DNA of 11,629 bases, taken from contig SYEA01000042.1 of the NCBI GenBank assembly GCA_005800965.1, positions 1 to 11,629 of the forward strand, written 5' to 3'. Below, piece after piece: positions 1 through 6,033 of the stretch. How positions within the stretch are numbered: position 1 is the stretch's first letter; every line of letters begins with the position of its first letter. Position numbers and translations under genes: made by a program. This DNA is from Actinomycetota bacterium (GTDB lineage Bacteria; Actinomycetota; Acidimicrobiia; Acidimicrobiales; Ilumatobacteraceae). Under the pieces are notes generated by a model. It worked only from the letters and a program-made list of their open reading frames with translations, was not told the DNA's origin and ran no database searches.

Positions 1-2
1 CG

Positions 3-545
3 ACGCCCTATTGGCTGTTTAGTACCGCGATCAACGAGCCGGGTTTCTACCGTTTGATTTTGGCCGGTGGCCCGAGTGACGGCGCAGCATTCCAGGTGTT
101 TGCCCGTAACGAAGTCGCCGTGCCCGGCATCGGTGACGCACTGCCACCTTTCGACACACCTACTTTTGGCAATGCTCGTGACGTTTCGCCGCTGTGCACG
201 CGGCAACCTGAGCCGTGCCCACTGCATGAGGTCACGCTGCGTGAGGCTCTCGCGCTAGGTAAGCCGATTGCCTATCTGGTGGGTACGCCCGCCCATTGCT
301 CAACCGGAACATGTGCACCAGCCCTCGACGCACTCATCGCTGCGCGTGAACGTGTTGGTGACGCATTCACTTTTATTCATGCCGAGGTCTACTCAGACGC
401 GAACGCCACGACAATTGCACCAGCAGTGAACGCAGTGTCAATGAATTTCGAGCCAGCACTCTTTGTAACCGACGCTTCGGGTGTGATTACCGCTCGTCTT
501 GACGCCGTGTTTGATGCGGTGGAATTGCAATCGGTGGTCGGCTGA
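3..545 (+). CDS. Secreted-type thioredoxin-fold protein, C-terminal part (5' truncated by window edge)
   Basis: The reading frame is open at the left edge and ends with TGA at 543-545, leaving 180 residues. The first ~45 residues (YWLFSTAINEPGFYRL...) look like the end of an Ig-like beta-sandwich domain. After a linker rich in Pro and Thr comes a Cys pair in SPLCTRQPEPCPLHE and then a thioredoxin-like fold with GTPAHCSTGTCAP, a CX4C motif at the place where thioredoxins have CXXC. I recognise this arrangement from predicted secreted or lipid-anchored actinobacterial proteins of unknown substrate; a signal peptide, if any, lies outside the window. The role is probably extracytoplasmic redox or metal handling, but this is inference. 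It converges with the IscA-type gene, with 13 bases between the stop codons. Confidence 0.72.
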   Translation, partial: TPYWLFSTAINEPGFYRLILAGGPSDGAAFQVFARNEVAVPGIGDALPPFDTPTFGNARDVSPLCTRQPEPCPLHEVTLREALALGKPIAYLVGTPAHCSTGTCAPALDALIAARERVGDAFTFIHAEVYSDANATTIAPAVNAVSMNFEPALFVTDASGVITARLDAVFDAVELQSVVG

Positions 546-558
546 CGCCGACGAGAAA

Positions 559-879
559 TTAGCTGAAGCTTTGGCCACAACCACAGGTGCGGTTCGCACT
601 TGGGTTGGTGATTTTGAAACCCGATTCGTTCAAACCGTCGGTGTAGTCGAGGCTGGCACCCAGGAGCAGTTGCGCCGACGCTTGGTCAACGACCACTTTG
701 ACGTCACCAAAGGCTTCAACTTTGTCCTCGCTGGTGAAGTCACCATCGAAGTACATCTCATACGAGTAGCCCGAACATCCACCCGGGCGCACCGCGACTC
801 GCAGGGCGAGATCGCTGGCATTCTCGGTCTCGAGCAGTTGCTTTACTTTTACTGCGGCAGCAGGGGTGAGAGTAATCAT
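559..879 (-). CDS. erpA: A-type iron-sulfur carrier, IscA/ErpA/HesB family
   Basis: The 106-residue protein has the normal length and layout of A-type carriers, which receive [Fe-S] clusters from the assembly scaffold and pass them to apo-enzymes in the cytoplasm. The three conserved cysteine ligands are present: Cys35 in PGGCSGYSY, and Cys99 and Cys101 in the C-terminal CGCG. The start is ATG at 877-879; TAGTTT lies 6 bases upstream on the minus strand and fits a leaderless transcript. A GAGGAGG sequence is also present, but it is 12 bases from the ATG, rather far for a ribosome site. The gene is divergent from the Mrp ATPase gene across 87 bases, so two Fe-S maturation factors share one control region. 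IscA, ErpA and SufA cannot be told apart from sequence alone; erpA is the usual label in actinobacteria. The family assignment is firm. Confidence 0.92.
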   Translation of the reverse strand: MITLTPAAAVKVKQLLETENASDLALRVAVRPGGCSGYSYEMYFDGDFTSEDKVEAFGDVKVVVDQASAQLLLGASLDYTDGLNESGFKITNPSANRTCGCGQSFS

Positions 880-885
880 GACCCC

Positions 886-891
886 AAACTA
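886..891 (-). promoter_or_regulatory. Predicted -10 element of the erpA-type gene (TAGTTT)
   Basis: Read on the minus strand, TAGTTT is followed by six bases and then the ATG. This is the spacing expected when transcription starts at the start codon. No clear -35 element was found. Confidence 0.5.
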
Positions 892-954
892 CCTCCTCTT
901 AGGGGTGTGATGACAAGCACGCGCCGCACAACTCGGCGATACCCGACACATCGG

Positions 955-960
955 TAGGTT
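955..960 (+). promoter_or_regulatory. Predicted -10 element of mrp (TAGGTT)
   Basis: TAGGTT is followed by six bases (GAGGGC) and then the GTG start at 967. No Shine-Dalgarno sequence could act at this start if the transcript begins at the GTG. I see no good -35 match 16-18 bases upstream. Confidence 0.5.
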
Positions 961-966
961 GAGGGC

Positions 967-2157
967 GTGGCTGAGCGCACGGTTTCCCCGCCCTCTGTAG
1001 ATGAAGTGCGCAACCTGTTGCGGGCTGTAATCGACCCCGAACTTGGGGCCAACATCGTGGATCTTGGCATGGCCACCGATGTCGGTGTGAGCCCCGCAGG
1101 GCTGGTGACCATCGGAGTCAAGCTCACGATCAAGGGCTGCCCGCTTCGTGCCCAGATAAAAAATGACATCGAGTCGCGACTTGAAGCCCACCCAGGTGTC
1201 ACGAAAGTGAAAATCGAATGGGGTGAGATGAACGCCGACGAGCGCACAGAGGTGATGACAAAAGCCCGCTGGAATGCGCGCGAGAAAGCCACCGACACTG
1301 CAGTGCCCACGTCGGCTCGCGTTCTGGCAATTGCCAGTGGCAAAGGTGGCGTTGGCAAGAGTTCCGTAACTGCCAATCTGGCGGTCGCTCTCGCCGCCCA
1401 TGGCCATGTCGTTGGTGTCTTGGATGCCGACATCTGGGGGTTTTCCATTCCCCGCATGCTCGGAATGGCTGATCGTCTTGAGGCTCGCCGTGTGGATGGT
1501 TCAGAAAAGCCCAAGATCATTCCTAACGAACGTGTCGTGGGCAGTGGCGTGTTGAAAGTGGTGAGCACCGGCATGCTCGTCGAGGACGAAAGCACTGCTC
1601 TCATGTGGCGTGGGTTGATGCTCACCAAGGCCGTTGAACAGTTTCTCAACGATGTGCACTGGGGCAAGCTCGACTACCTGCTCATCGACATGCCTCCTGG
1701 CACGGGAGACGTGCAGATGGGTTTGGCACGCATGTTGCCACGTACCGATTTGATCATCGTCACGACGCCCGCCGTGTCTGCGCAGAAAGTGGCTATCCGT
1801 GCTGCCGACATGGCCCAGCGCAGTTTTCTGCGCATCGCTGGCGTGATTGAAAATATGAGTCACTTCACCTGTGACCACGACGAGACATATCCACTCTTTG
1901 GTACGGGTGGTGGAATCACTTTGGCCAACGAGATCGGGGCCGACTTGCTTGGCCAGATTCCGATTGAGTTTGCAGTCGCCCATGGCAGTGACGCGGGCGA
2001 GCCAGTTGCACTCGCCGGTTCGTCGCCCGCGGCTCAAGTATTTCGTGATATCGCTAAAAAAATAATTGCGTCAACAGTGCCTGTCGCTGAGATGGCCGGC
2101 TGTTCTGCTCGCCTACTGGAGTCGGTCGAAGTCACACTCGGCAAAAAGCAGCTCTAG
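967..2157 (+). CDS. mrp: Mrp/ApbC/NBP35-type iron-sulfur carrier P-loop ATPase
   Basis: This 396-residue protein has the full family architecture: an N-terminal MIP18/DUF59 domain (about residues 5-90, with DPELGANIVDLG and IKGCPL) followed by a MinD/Mrp-type deviant P-loop ATPase. Visible motifs are the Walker A signature GKGGVGKSS, a switch region VLDADIWG, and LIDMPPGTGD. Family members bind ATP and carry or insert Fe-S clusters in the cytoplasm. After ENMSHF the usual CXXC cluster ligand reads CDHDE, so only the first cysteine is kept. Some actinobacterial Mrp proteins have lost both, so the cluster-binding mode here is uncertain. The C-terminal end carries another cysteine (MAGCSARLLES). 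The GTG start at 967 is supported by the -10 hexamer six bases upstream. It is divergent from the A-type carrier gene. Confidence 0.93.
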   Translation: MAERTVSPPSVDEVRNLLRAVIDPELGANIVDLGMATDVGVSPAGLVTIGVKLTIKGCPLRAQIKNDIESRLEAHPGVTKVKIEWGEMNADERTEVMTKARWNAREKATDTAVPTSARVLAIASGKGGVGKSSVTANLAVALAAHGHVVGVLDADIWGFSIPRMLGMADRLEARRVDGSEKPKIIPNERVVGSGVLKVVSTGMLVEDESTALMWRGLMLTKAVEQFLNDVHWGKLDYLLIDMPPGTGDVQMGLARMLPRTDLIIVTTPAVSAQKVAIRAADMAQRSFLRIAGVIENMSHFTCDHDETYPLFGTGGGITLANEIGADLLGQIPIEFAVAHGSDAGEPVALAGSSPAAQVFRDIAKKIIASTVPVAEMAGCSARLLESVEVTLGKKQL

Positions 2158-2190
2158 TTCCAGCGGTCGCAGCAATCTGGTGACTGTCTA

Positions 2191-3024
2191 CTACGACAAA
2201 TTCGTGTAGTCGGGGTTATCAGGAAGCACCACACCCACCACGCGACCGTCACCGTCATAACGCAACTTAGGGAGAATCGGAGTAGGTACTCCAATCGTCT
2301 GAGCTGCAGCCACCGCGGCGCTCGTGCTGTGGTGCGGAGCCAAAAACTGCAGGTTGGCAACGGTTGGCGGAATCATTGCCAATTCTCCGCGCTGGGCGCG
2401 ACCAAGTGCATCATTTGGGGTCACCCACAAACTGGCGATGGTCTCTTTGTCGTCGTGCAACAGGTCTTGGGCAGGTGGGGCAACGGCGACAAAAAAGCGG
2501 GTATCGAAGCGTCGCTTCTCACCCACGGGCGTGATCCAGTGGCTCACGTAGCGCATCGTGTCGACGGCAAGCCGTAAGCCCTCTTGTCGACAGAAATCAG
2601 CCAGTGACAGCGCGCCGTCATGCACCGCATGCCGAGCTTCCGCAAATCGCTGCTGAGAATCTGGGTCATTGAGGCGCACGAACTCGCCGTGCTCGTCACG
2701 CGCCAAGAGCACGCCCGCTTCTTCGAACGACTCTCGAATTGCGGCTACCCAGTACGCCAACCCTCCACTCGGCACCCGCAACAAATCGCTCGCCTCGGCA
2801 TCGGTGAGACCCTCGCATAAATCGTCGAGTTCAGCTGCACCATCAACGTCGTCGACTCGACCACCTGGAAACACATACATTCCGCTGGCGAATGCCGCTG
2901 TGGTGGTGCGCTGCATCATGAACACCTCGATATCGTGCTCGCCATCGCGCAACAGCATGACCGTTGACGCAGGTCGCAGGGGTACAGCACTCAGGTCAAG
3001 CGGTTCCTGCGAGTGGCTAGACAT
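2191..3024 (-). CDS. Nudix hydrolase, NUDT19-like
   Basis: The 277-residue protein opens with a beta-strand typical of Nudix folds (ASTVMLLRDG), then MYVFPGGRVD at residues 49-58 and AAIRESFEEAGVLL at 94-107. The two parts of the Nudix box are split: the glycine of GX5E and the REXXEEXGU half are separated by about 40 residues instead of 14. That insertion is characteristic of NUDT19/RP2-like hydrolases, whose eukaryotic members cleave CoA or other nucleoside diphosphate derivatives. The substrate here is unknown; CoA or an NDP-linked compound is a guess. The ATG start has AGGAG six bases upstream, a normal ribosome site. The gene follows the NfeD-like gene by 32 bases in the same direction, so the two are probably cotranscribed. 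It converges with mrp (33-base gap). Confidence 0.85.
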   Translation of the reverse strand: MSSHSQEPLDLSAVPLRPASTVMLLRDGEHDIEVFMMQRTTTAAFASGMYVFPGGRVDDVDGAAELDDLCEGLTDAEASDLLRVPSGGLAYWVAAIRESFEEAGVLLARDEHGEFVRLNDPDSQQRFAEARHAVHDGALSLADFCRQEGLRLAVDTMRYVSHWITPVGEKRRFDTRFFVAVAPPAQDLLHDDKETIASLWVTPNDALGRAQRGELAMIPPTVANLQFLAPHHSTSAAVAAAQTIGVPTPILPKLRYDGDGRVVGVVLPDNPDYTNLS

Positions 3025-3030
3025 GTGCTG

Positions 3031-3035
3031 CTCCT
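3031..3035 (-). promoter_or_regulatory. Ribosome binding site of the Nudix gene (AGGAG)
   Basis: AGGAG on the minus strand ends six bases before the ATG at 3024. It is notable because most transcription-unit heads in this window lack a usable Shine-Dalgarno sequence; its presence supports this gene being the second cistron of an operon. Confidence 0.6.
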
Positions 3036-3056
3036 AGGCCGACAGGGTAAACCGGG

Positions 3057-4373
3057 TTACCGAGGCTTGCGCATTTCGCGATAGTCACGAGCAGCGCCTT
3101 CGAGTGGTTCGACATCCAGCGTGACTCCGTCAATGGCTGCCCCCCGCACGGGTTGGCCGTTGGTAATCGGAGTTGCACGATTGGTGCGGGCCCGCCAGCG
3201 TGCACCCTGCACCGTCACTTCGCCCTCGGGGGAGATGTCGGTAGAGGCCGTCCCTTCCAAACCGATCAACCATTCGCGTCCAATCGTTGGGGTCGCAAAC
3301 CGAGTGCGTACCATAGACGGCATTCCAACGATGAAAGCCAGTGCCATCGAGGCGATACCTGCCACCAGCGTGAGCCACGAAATGCGCAGCTCATCTTCTT
3401 GCACCGAGCCATACAACGTGAATGATGCAATTACGAATAGCACCATGCCGATAGCGGTCCATACGCGTGGAATACCCACTTGTACGTCGATGGCCAACGC
3501 AATGATGGCCAAGACCAGCAACGCCAATGCGACCGGACGCACGGGGAGTTCGGCCAGACCAAAACTTCCGAGCAACGTGGAAACCGCACCGACAAAACCC
3601 GCGATGCCGATTCCGGCAGTGAAAAACTCGAACACCAGCAACGCCAGACCAAATGCAAAGAGCAAGTAGGCCAATGCTGCGCTGGACGAGGTGTGCATGA
3701 GTTGTTCGAGGGTGCCAAGTTTGAAGAATCGTGTCGTGGCTGCTTCTCGTACGATCGCGCCGTCATCCCCCACCACTTCAGCAACGGTGTCCAATGTCTT
3801 GCCCTTCACAGTTAGCCCGTCAAGTGCAAACAACATGTTGCGCAGCACAGGCACACCTTCATCGGAAATTTCAAGTCGCAACACACCCTGTTTGCGGGCC
3901 TGTGCGGTGTCCAAGGTGCCGCTACGCAACAGGGTTGTTGCTTCACCGAGCGATAACGGCACATCGTCGAGCAAAAATGGCAAACCTGTTTTACCCACGC
4001 TGGCGTTCGGCGCCATCGCAGAAACATCGGCAACAGCAAGCAGCCACGTTGACCAACCGTGTGCTTGCGCCCCGCTCGGGCCAACCCACACACCGATCGG
4101 AATCGACGAGTTGCGAATGGCCAGCAGCACCTCTTGCATGCGACCCTCGTCAATAACTGCGCCACGCGAGTTCACCTGCAATACCAGGGCCTGTGCTCCG
4201 TTGGTTGACGATCGCTCGACTGCGCGTTCAATTCCGCTGGCTACGACGCCGTCAATTAATCCTGTGACCTCAAAGACATCCACCTTGGCCAGCGCATCGG
4301 CATCGACCGGGGCGTGTGGCGCGGTGCCTGCCCCAAAAAATACGGCGAGGCTCAGAGCAAGAGCGGCGAACAT
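3057..4373 (-). CDS. NfeD-family membrane protein with degenerate ClpP/crotonase-type protease domain
   Basis: The 438-residue protein has the layout of long NfeD proteins: a hydrophobic N-terminus (signal peptide, about residues 1-20), a ClpP-like serine protease domain (about 30-220), a cluster of transmembrane segments (about 230-350, starting ALAYLLFAFGLALLVFEFF), and a C-terminal NfeD OB-fold domain (about 365-430). In active relatives the first signature is close to DTPGG and the nucleophile sits in GARAASAG. Here the first reads NSRG (residues 68-71) and the second GAQAHGWSTW, so glycine occupies the aligned serine position, with a Ser at 108 two residues later. Family members act at the membrane in protein quality control or lipid-raft organisation, often beside a stomatin/SPFH gene, which is not seen here. 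The N-terminus lacks the usual positive charge, yet no alternative upstream start exists in frame before a stop. Likely operon with the downstream Nudix gene. Confidence 0.85.
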   Translation of the reverse strand: MFAALALSLAVFFGAGTAPHAPVDADALAKVDVFEVTGLIDGVVASGIERAVERSSTNGAQALVLQVNSRGAVIDEGRMQEVLLAIRNSSIPIGVWVGPSGAQAHGWSTWLLAVADVSAMAPNASVGKTGLPFLLDDVPLSLGEATTLLRSGTLDTAQARKQGVLRLEISDEGVPVLRNMLFALDGLTVKGKTLDTVAEVVGDDGAIVREAATTRFFKLGTLEQLMHTSSSAALAYLLFAFGLALLVFEFFTAGIGIAGFVGAVSTLLGSFGLAELPVRPVALALLVLAIIALAIDVQVGIPRVWTAIGMVLFVIASFTLYGSVQEDELRISWLTLVAGIASMALAFIVGMPSMVRTRFATPTIGREWLIGLEGTASTDISPEGEVTVQGARWRARTNRATPITNGQPVRGAAIDGVTLDVEPLEGAARDYREMRKPR

Positions 4374-4382
4374 GACACGACA

Positions 4383-4388
4383 ACGGTA
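4383..4388 (-). promoter_or_regulatory. Possible -10 element of the NfeD-like gene (TACCGT)
   Basis: TACCGT on the minus strand lies nine bases before the ATG at 4373, allowing a 2-3 base leader. The match is weaker than for the genes with 6-7 base spacing. Confidence 0.3.
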
Positions 4389-4402
4389 GCCACGCCAAGA
4401 GA

Positions 4403-4408
4403 TAACCT
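4403..4408 (+). promoter_or_regulatory. Predicted -10 element of the receiver-domain gene (TAACCT)
   Basis: TAACCT is followed by six bases (TGCCTC) and the GTG start at 4415, fitting a leaderless mRNA. It lies in the 41-base gap shared with the divergent NfeD-like gene. Confidence 0.5.
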
Positions 4409-4414
4409 TGCCTC

Positions 4415-4822
4415 GTGCATGTTCTGGTGGCTACCGACGCTCAACACATGCTCGACGACATCATTGCAGCGCTTGGGACTCCGGAAACTTCGTTCACGGT
4501 ATGTCGTGATGGCCGCGATGTGACACTTGCCGTTACCCAACGCACGCCCGATGTGGCGGTGCTCGACCTCCAGGTGGGCTCGATGGGCGCCATGGCCGTA
4601 ACCATGAATCTGCGACTCGACGAAAGCGGTGGTCGCCTGCCTCACATTCCCGTGGTGATGTTGCTCGACCGTATCGCTGACGTGCATCTCGCACGCCGTA
4701 GTGGTGCCGAAGGCTGGCTGGTCAAACCGATTGACTCACTGCGATTGCGACGAGCAGTCAAAGAAGTATGCAGCGGCGGAGTGTGGCACGAATCCGTGCC
4801 GCCCGCAATGCAACATTCGTAG
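4415..4822 (+). CDS. Stand-alone response-regulator receiver-domain protein (atypical)
   Basis: The 135-residue protein is one receiver domain with no output domain. The CheY-like fold is recognisable: beta1 VLVATDA, the phospho-acceptor candidate Asp51 in VAVLDLQ, beta4 IPVVMLL, and Lys104 in WLVKPID. Two key positions are unusual. The acidic pair after beta1 is reduced to a single Asp8, and the conserved Thr/Ser after beta4 is Leu84. Phosphorylation or conformational switching may therefore be altered. No histidine kinase gene lies nearby. It might act by protein-protein contact, like other single-domain regulators, but no partner can be named. Start GTG is chosen from the spacing to the -10 hexamer and from the immediate start of beta1. 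Confidence 0.8.
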   Translation: MHVLVATDAQHMLDDIIAALGTPETSFTVCRDGRDVTLAVTQRTPDVAVLDLQVGSMGAMAVTMNLRLDESGGRLPHIPVVMLLDRIADVHLARRSGAEGWLVKPIDSLRLRRAVKEVCSGGVWHESVPPAMQHS

Positions 4823-4872
4823 CACTACGTCAGGTCGCCCTGCGCGCGAGACCCACGATTGACCCTCACGGT

Positions 4873-4878
4873 TAGACT
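4873..4878 (+). promoter_or_regulatory. Possible -10 element of the tRNA-Pro gene (TAGACT)
   Basis: TAGACT ends 13 bases before the mature tRNA 5' end, a plausible short leader. A TTGACC at 4859-4864 is too close (8-base spacer) to be its -35 partner, so the promoter is only weakly supported. Confidence 0.3.
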
Positions 4879-4891
4879 TTCACTCGCAATA

Positions 4892-4969
4892 CGGGGATTA
4901 GCGCAGCTTGGCTAGCGCGCCACGTTCGGGACGTGGAGGTCGGGAGTTCAAATCTCCCATCCCCGACCA
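4892..4969 (+). tRNA. tRNA-Pro, anticodon CGG, CCA encoded
   Basis: A full cloverleaf can be folded. The acceptor stem pairs CGGGGAT (4892-4898) with ATCCCCG (4959-4965). The D stem is GCGC (4901-4904) with GCGC (4915-4918). The anticodon stem is CCACG (4920-4924) with CGTGG (4932-4936), enclosing the seven-base loop TTCGGGA with anticodon CGG at 4927-4929. The T stem is GGGAG/CTCCC with loop TTCAAAT. Discriminator A4966 is followed by encoded CCA at 4967-4969. It reads the proline codon CCG. It sits alone between the receiver gene and the oppositely oriented asd. Confidence 0.97.
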
Positions 4970-4972
4970 AAG

Positions 4973-4987
4973 GGGCGCATCGCGCCT
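4973..4987. terminator. Possible hairpin between tRNA-Pro and asd
   Basis: GGCGC (4974-4978), loop ATC, GCGCC (4982-4986) form a perfect five-base-pair GC stem, extended by a G-T pair. It lies 4 bases after the tRNA CCA and overlaps the asd stop codon. On the minus strand it is followed by CCTTT only, and on the plus strand by no T run, so intrinsic termination is possible but not clear. Confidence 0.3.
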
Positions 4988-6029
4988 ACAGCGTGGCGAC
5001 TACTAATTCGGCGATTTGCAGTGCGTTCAGTGCTGCACCTTTGCGCAGATTGTCGTTCGACACGAACAGCACGAGCCCACGGTTGCCGTCGACTGACTGA
5101 TCTTGTCGAATGCGCCCAACGTAGGCCGGGTCTTTACCGGCGGCCAGTAGCGGCGTCGGAATATCCACCACAGCAACGCCAGGTGCGCCAGACAAAATTC
5201 TGTGGGCTTCAGCCGGCGTAATCGCCCGAGAGAACTCGGCATGCAGTGACAACGAGTGCCCGGTGAACACCGGAACGCGCACACAGGTGCCCGACACTCG
5301 TAAATCTGGGATGTGCAGAATCTTGCGAGTTTCGTTACGCAGTTTTTTCTCTTCATCGGTCTCTAGTTCGCCGTCATCCACCATCGCTCCAGCAAATGGC
5401 AACACGTTGAACGCAATCGTGCGCGCAAACTTGTTGGCTGGCGGAAACGTCACGGCGTCTCCGTCATAGGTCAGGCGGCTCACATTCTGTGCGGCGGCGA
5501 CTTGGGCATCCAACTCTGCGACGCCAGTAACACCCCCACCGCTCACTGCCTGGTAGGTGCTGGCCGTTAGTCGCACCAACGTTGCGGCATCATGCAGCGG
5601 TTTCAACACCGGCATGGCGGCCATCGTCGTGCAATTCGGGTTGGCGATGATTCCTTTTTCGGCGCGGGCAATGTCTTGTGGGTTAACTTCCGAAACCACG
5701 AGCGGAACCTGCGGATCCATCCGCCAGCACGATGAGTTGTCCACCACGATGGCCCCAGCGGCAGCAAACTTGGGGGCCAACGCCCGTGATGTGCTGGCTC
5801 CGGCCGAAAAAATGACTACATCCAGACCAGTCGGGTCGGCGGTCGCGGCATCTTCAACGGTGATTGAGCGACCAGCGAAGTCGATGGTGGATCCTGCCGA
5901 ACGCGCAGAAGCGAAAAAACGCAGTTCGTTATGCGGAAACTCGCGCTCTGCTAGCAGCGAGCGCATGACATTGCCGACCATTCCGGTGGCGCCGACTAGG
6001 CCGATATTGGGAATTTTGCTCTTTGGCAC
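4986..6029 (-). CDS. asd: Aspartate-semialdehyde dehydrogenase
   Basis: The 347-residue enzyme converts L-aspartyl-4-phosphate to aspartate semialdehyde with NADPH, the second step toward lysine, diaminopimelate, threonine, methionine and isoleucine. The N-terminal Rossmann motif GATGMVG (13-19), the catalytic Cys133 in NPNCTT, and the C-terminal substrate-binding region with TGHSLSLHAEF all match the family, and the length is normal. It is the last gene of lysC-methyltransferase-asd; its GTG start lies only 4 bases after the methyltransferase stop. TAGCCT six bases before the GTG overlaps that stop codon and may be an internal leaderless promoter, letting asd be made apart from the operon transcript. 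Its 3' end faces the tRNA-Pro gene with 16 bases between. Confidence 0.97.
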   Translation of the reverse strand: MPKSKIPNIGLVGATGMVGNVMRSLLAEREFPHNELRFFASARSAGSTIDFAGRSITVEDAATADPTGLDVVIFSAGASTSRALAPKFAAAGAIVVDNSSCWRMDPQVPLVVSEVNPQDIARAEKGIIANPNCTTMAAMPVLKPLHDAATLVRLTASTYQAVSGGGVTGVAELDAQVAAAQNVSRLTYDGDAVTFPPANKFARTIAFNVLPFAGAMVDDGELETDEEKKLRNETRKILHIPDLRVSGTCVRVPVFTGHSLSLHAEFSRAITPAEAHRILSGAPGVAVVDIPTPLLAAGKDPAYVGRIRQDQSVDGNRGLVLFVSNDNLRKGAALNALQIAELVVATL

Positions 6030-6033
6030 TCGT

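Noticed and set aside
892..898. GAGGAGG as the ribosome binding site of the erpA-type gene
   Set aside because: It ends 12 bases from the ATG and would lie upstream of the predicted -10 element; the leaderless explanation fits better, though this is not certain.
2190..2210. Short hairpin (ACTAC...GTAGT) between mrp and the Nudix gene as a terminator
   Set aside because: The pairing is interrupted and there is no adjacent T run on either strand.
3046..3061. Inverted repeat GGTAA...TTACC near the NfeD stop codon as a terminator
   Set aside because: The stem is five AT-rich pairs with no T run, and the downstream Nudix gene appears to be in the same operon.
3691..4389. Long open frame on the plus strand opposite the NfeD-like gene
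   Set aside because: It is the high-GC antisense shadow of a clearly homologous gene, with low-complexity composition and no recognisable domain.
4859..4878. TTGACC plus TAGACT as a full sigma-70-type promoter for the tRNA
   Set aside because: The spacer is only 8 bases, far from the 16-18 required; only the -10 is kept as a weak candidate.
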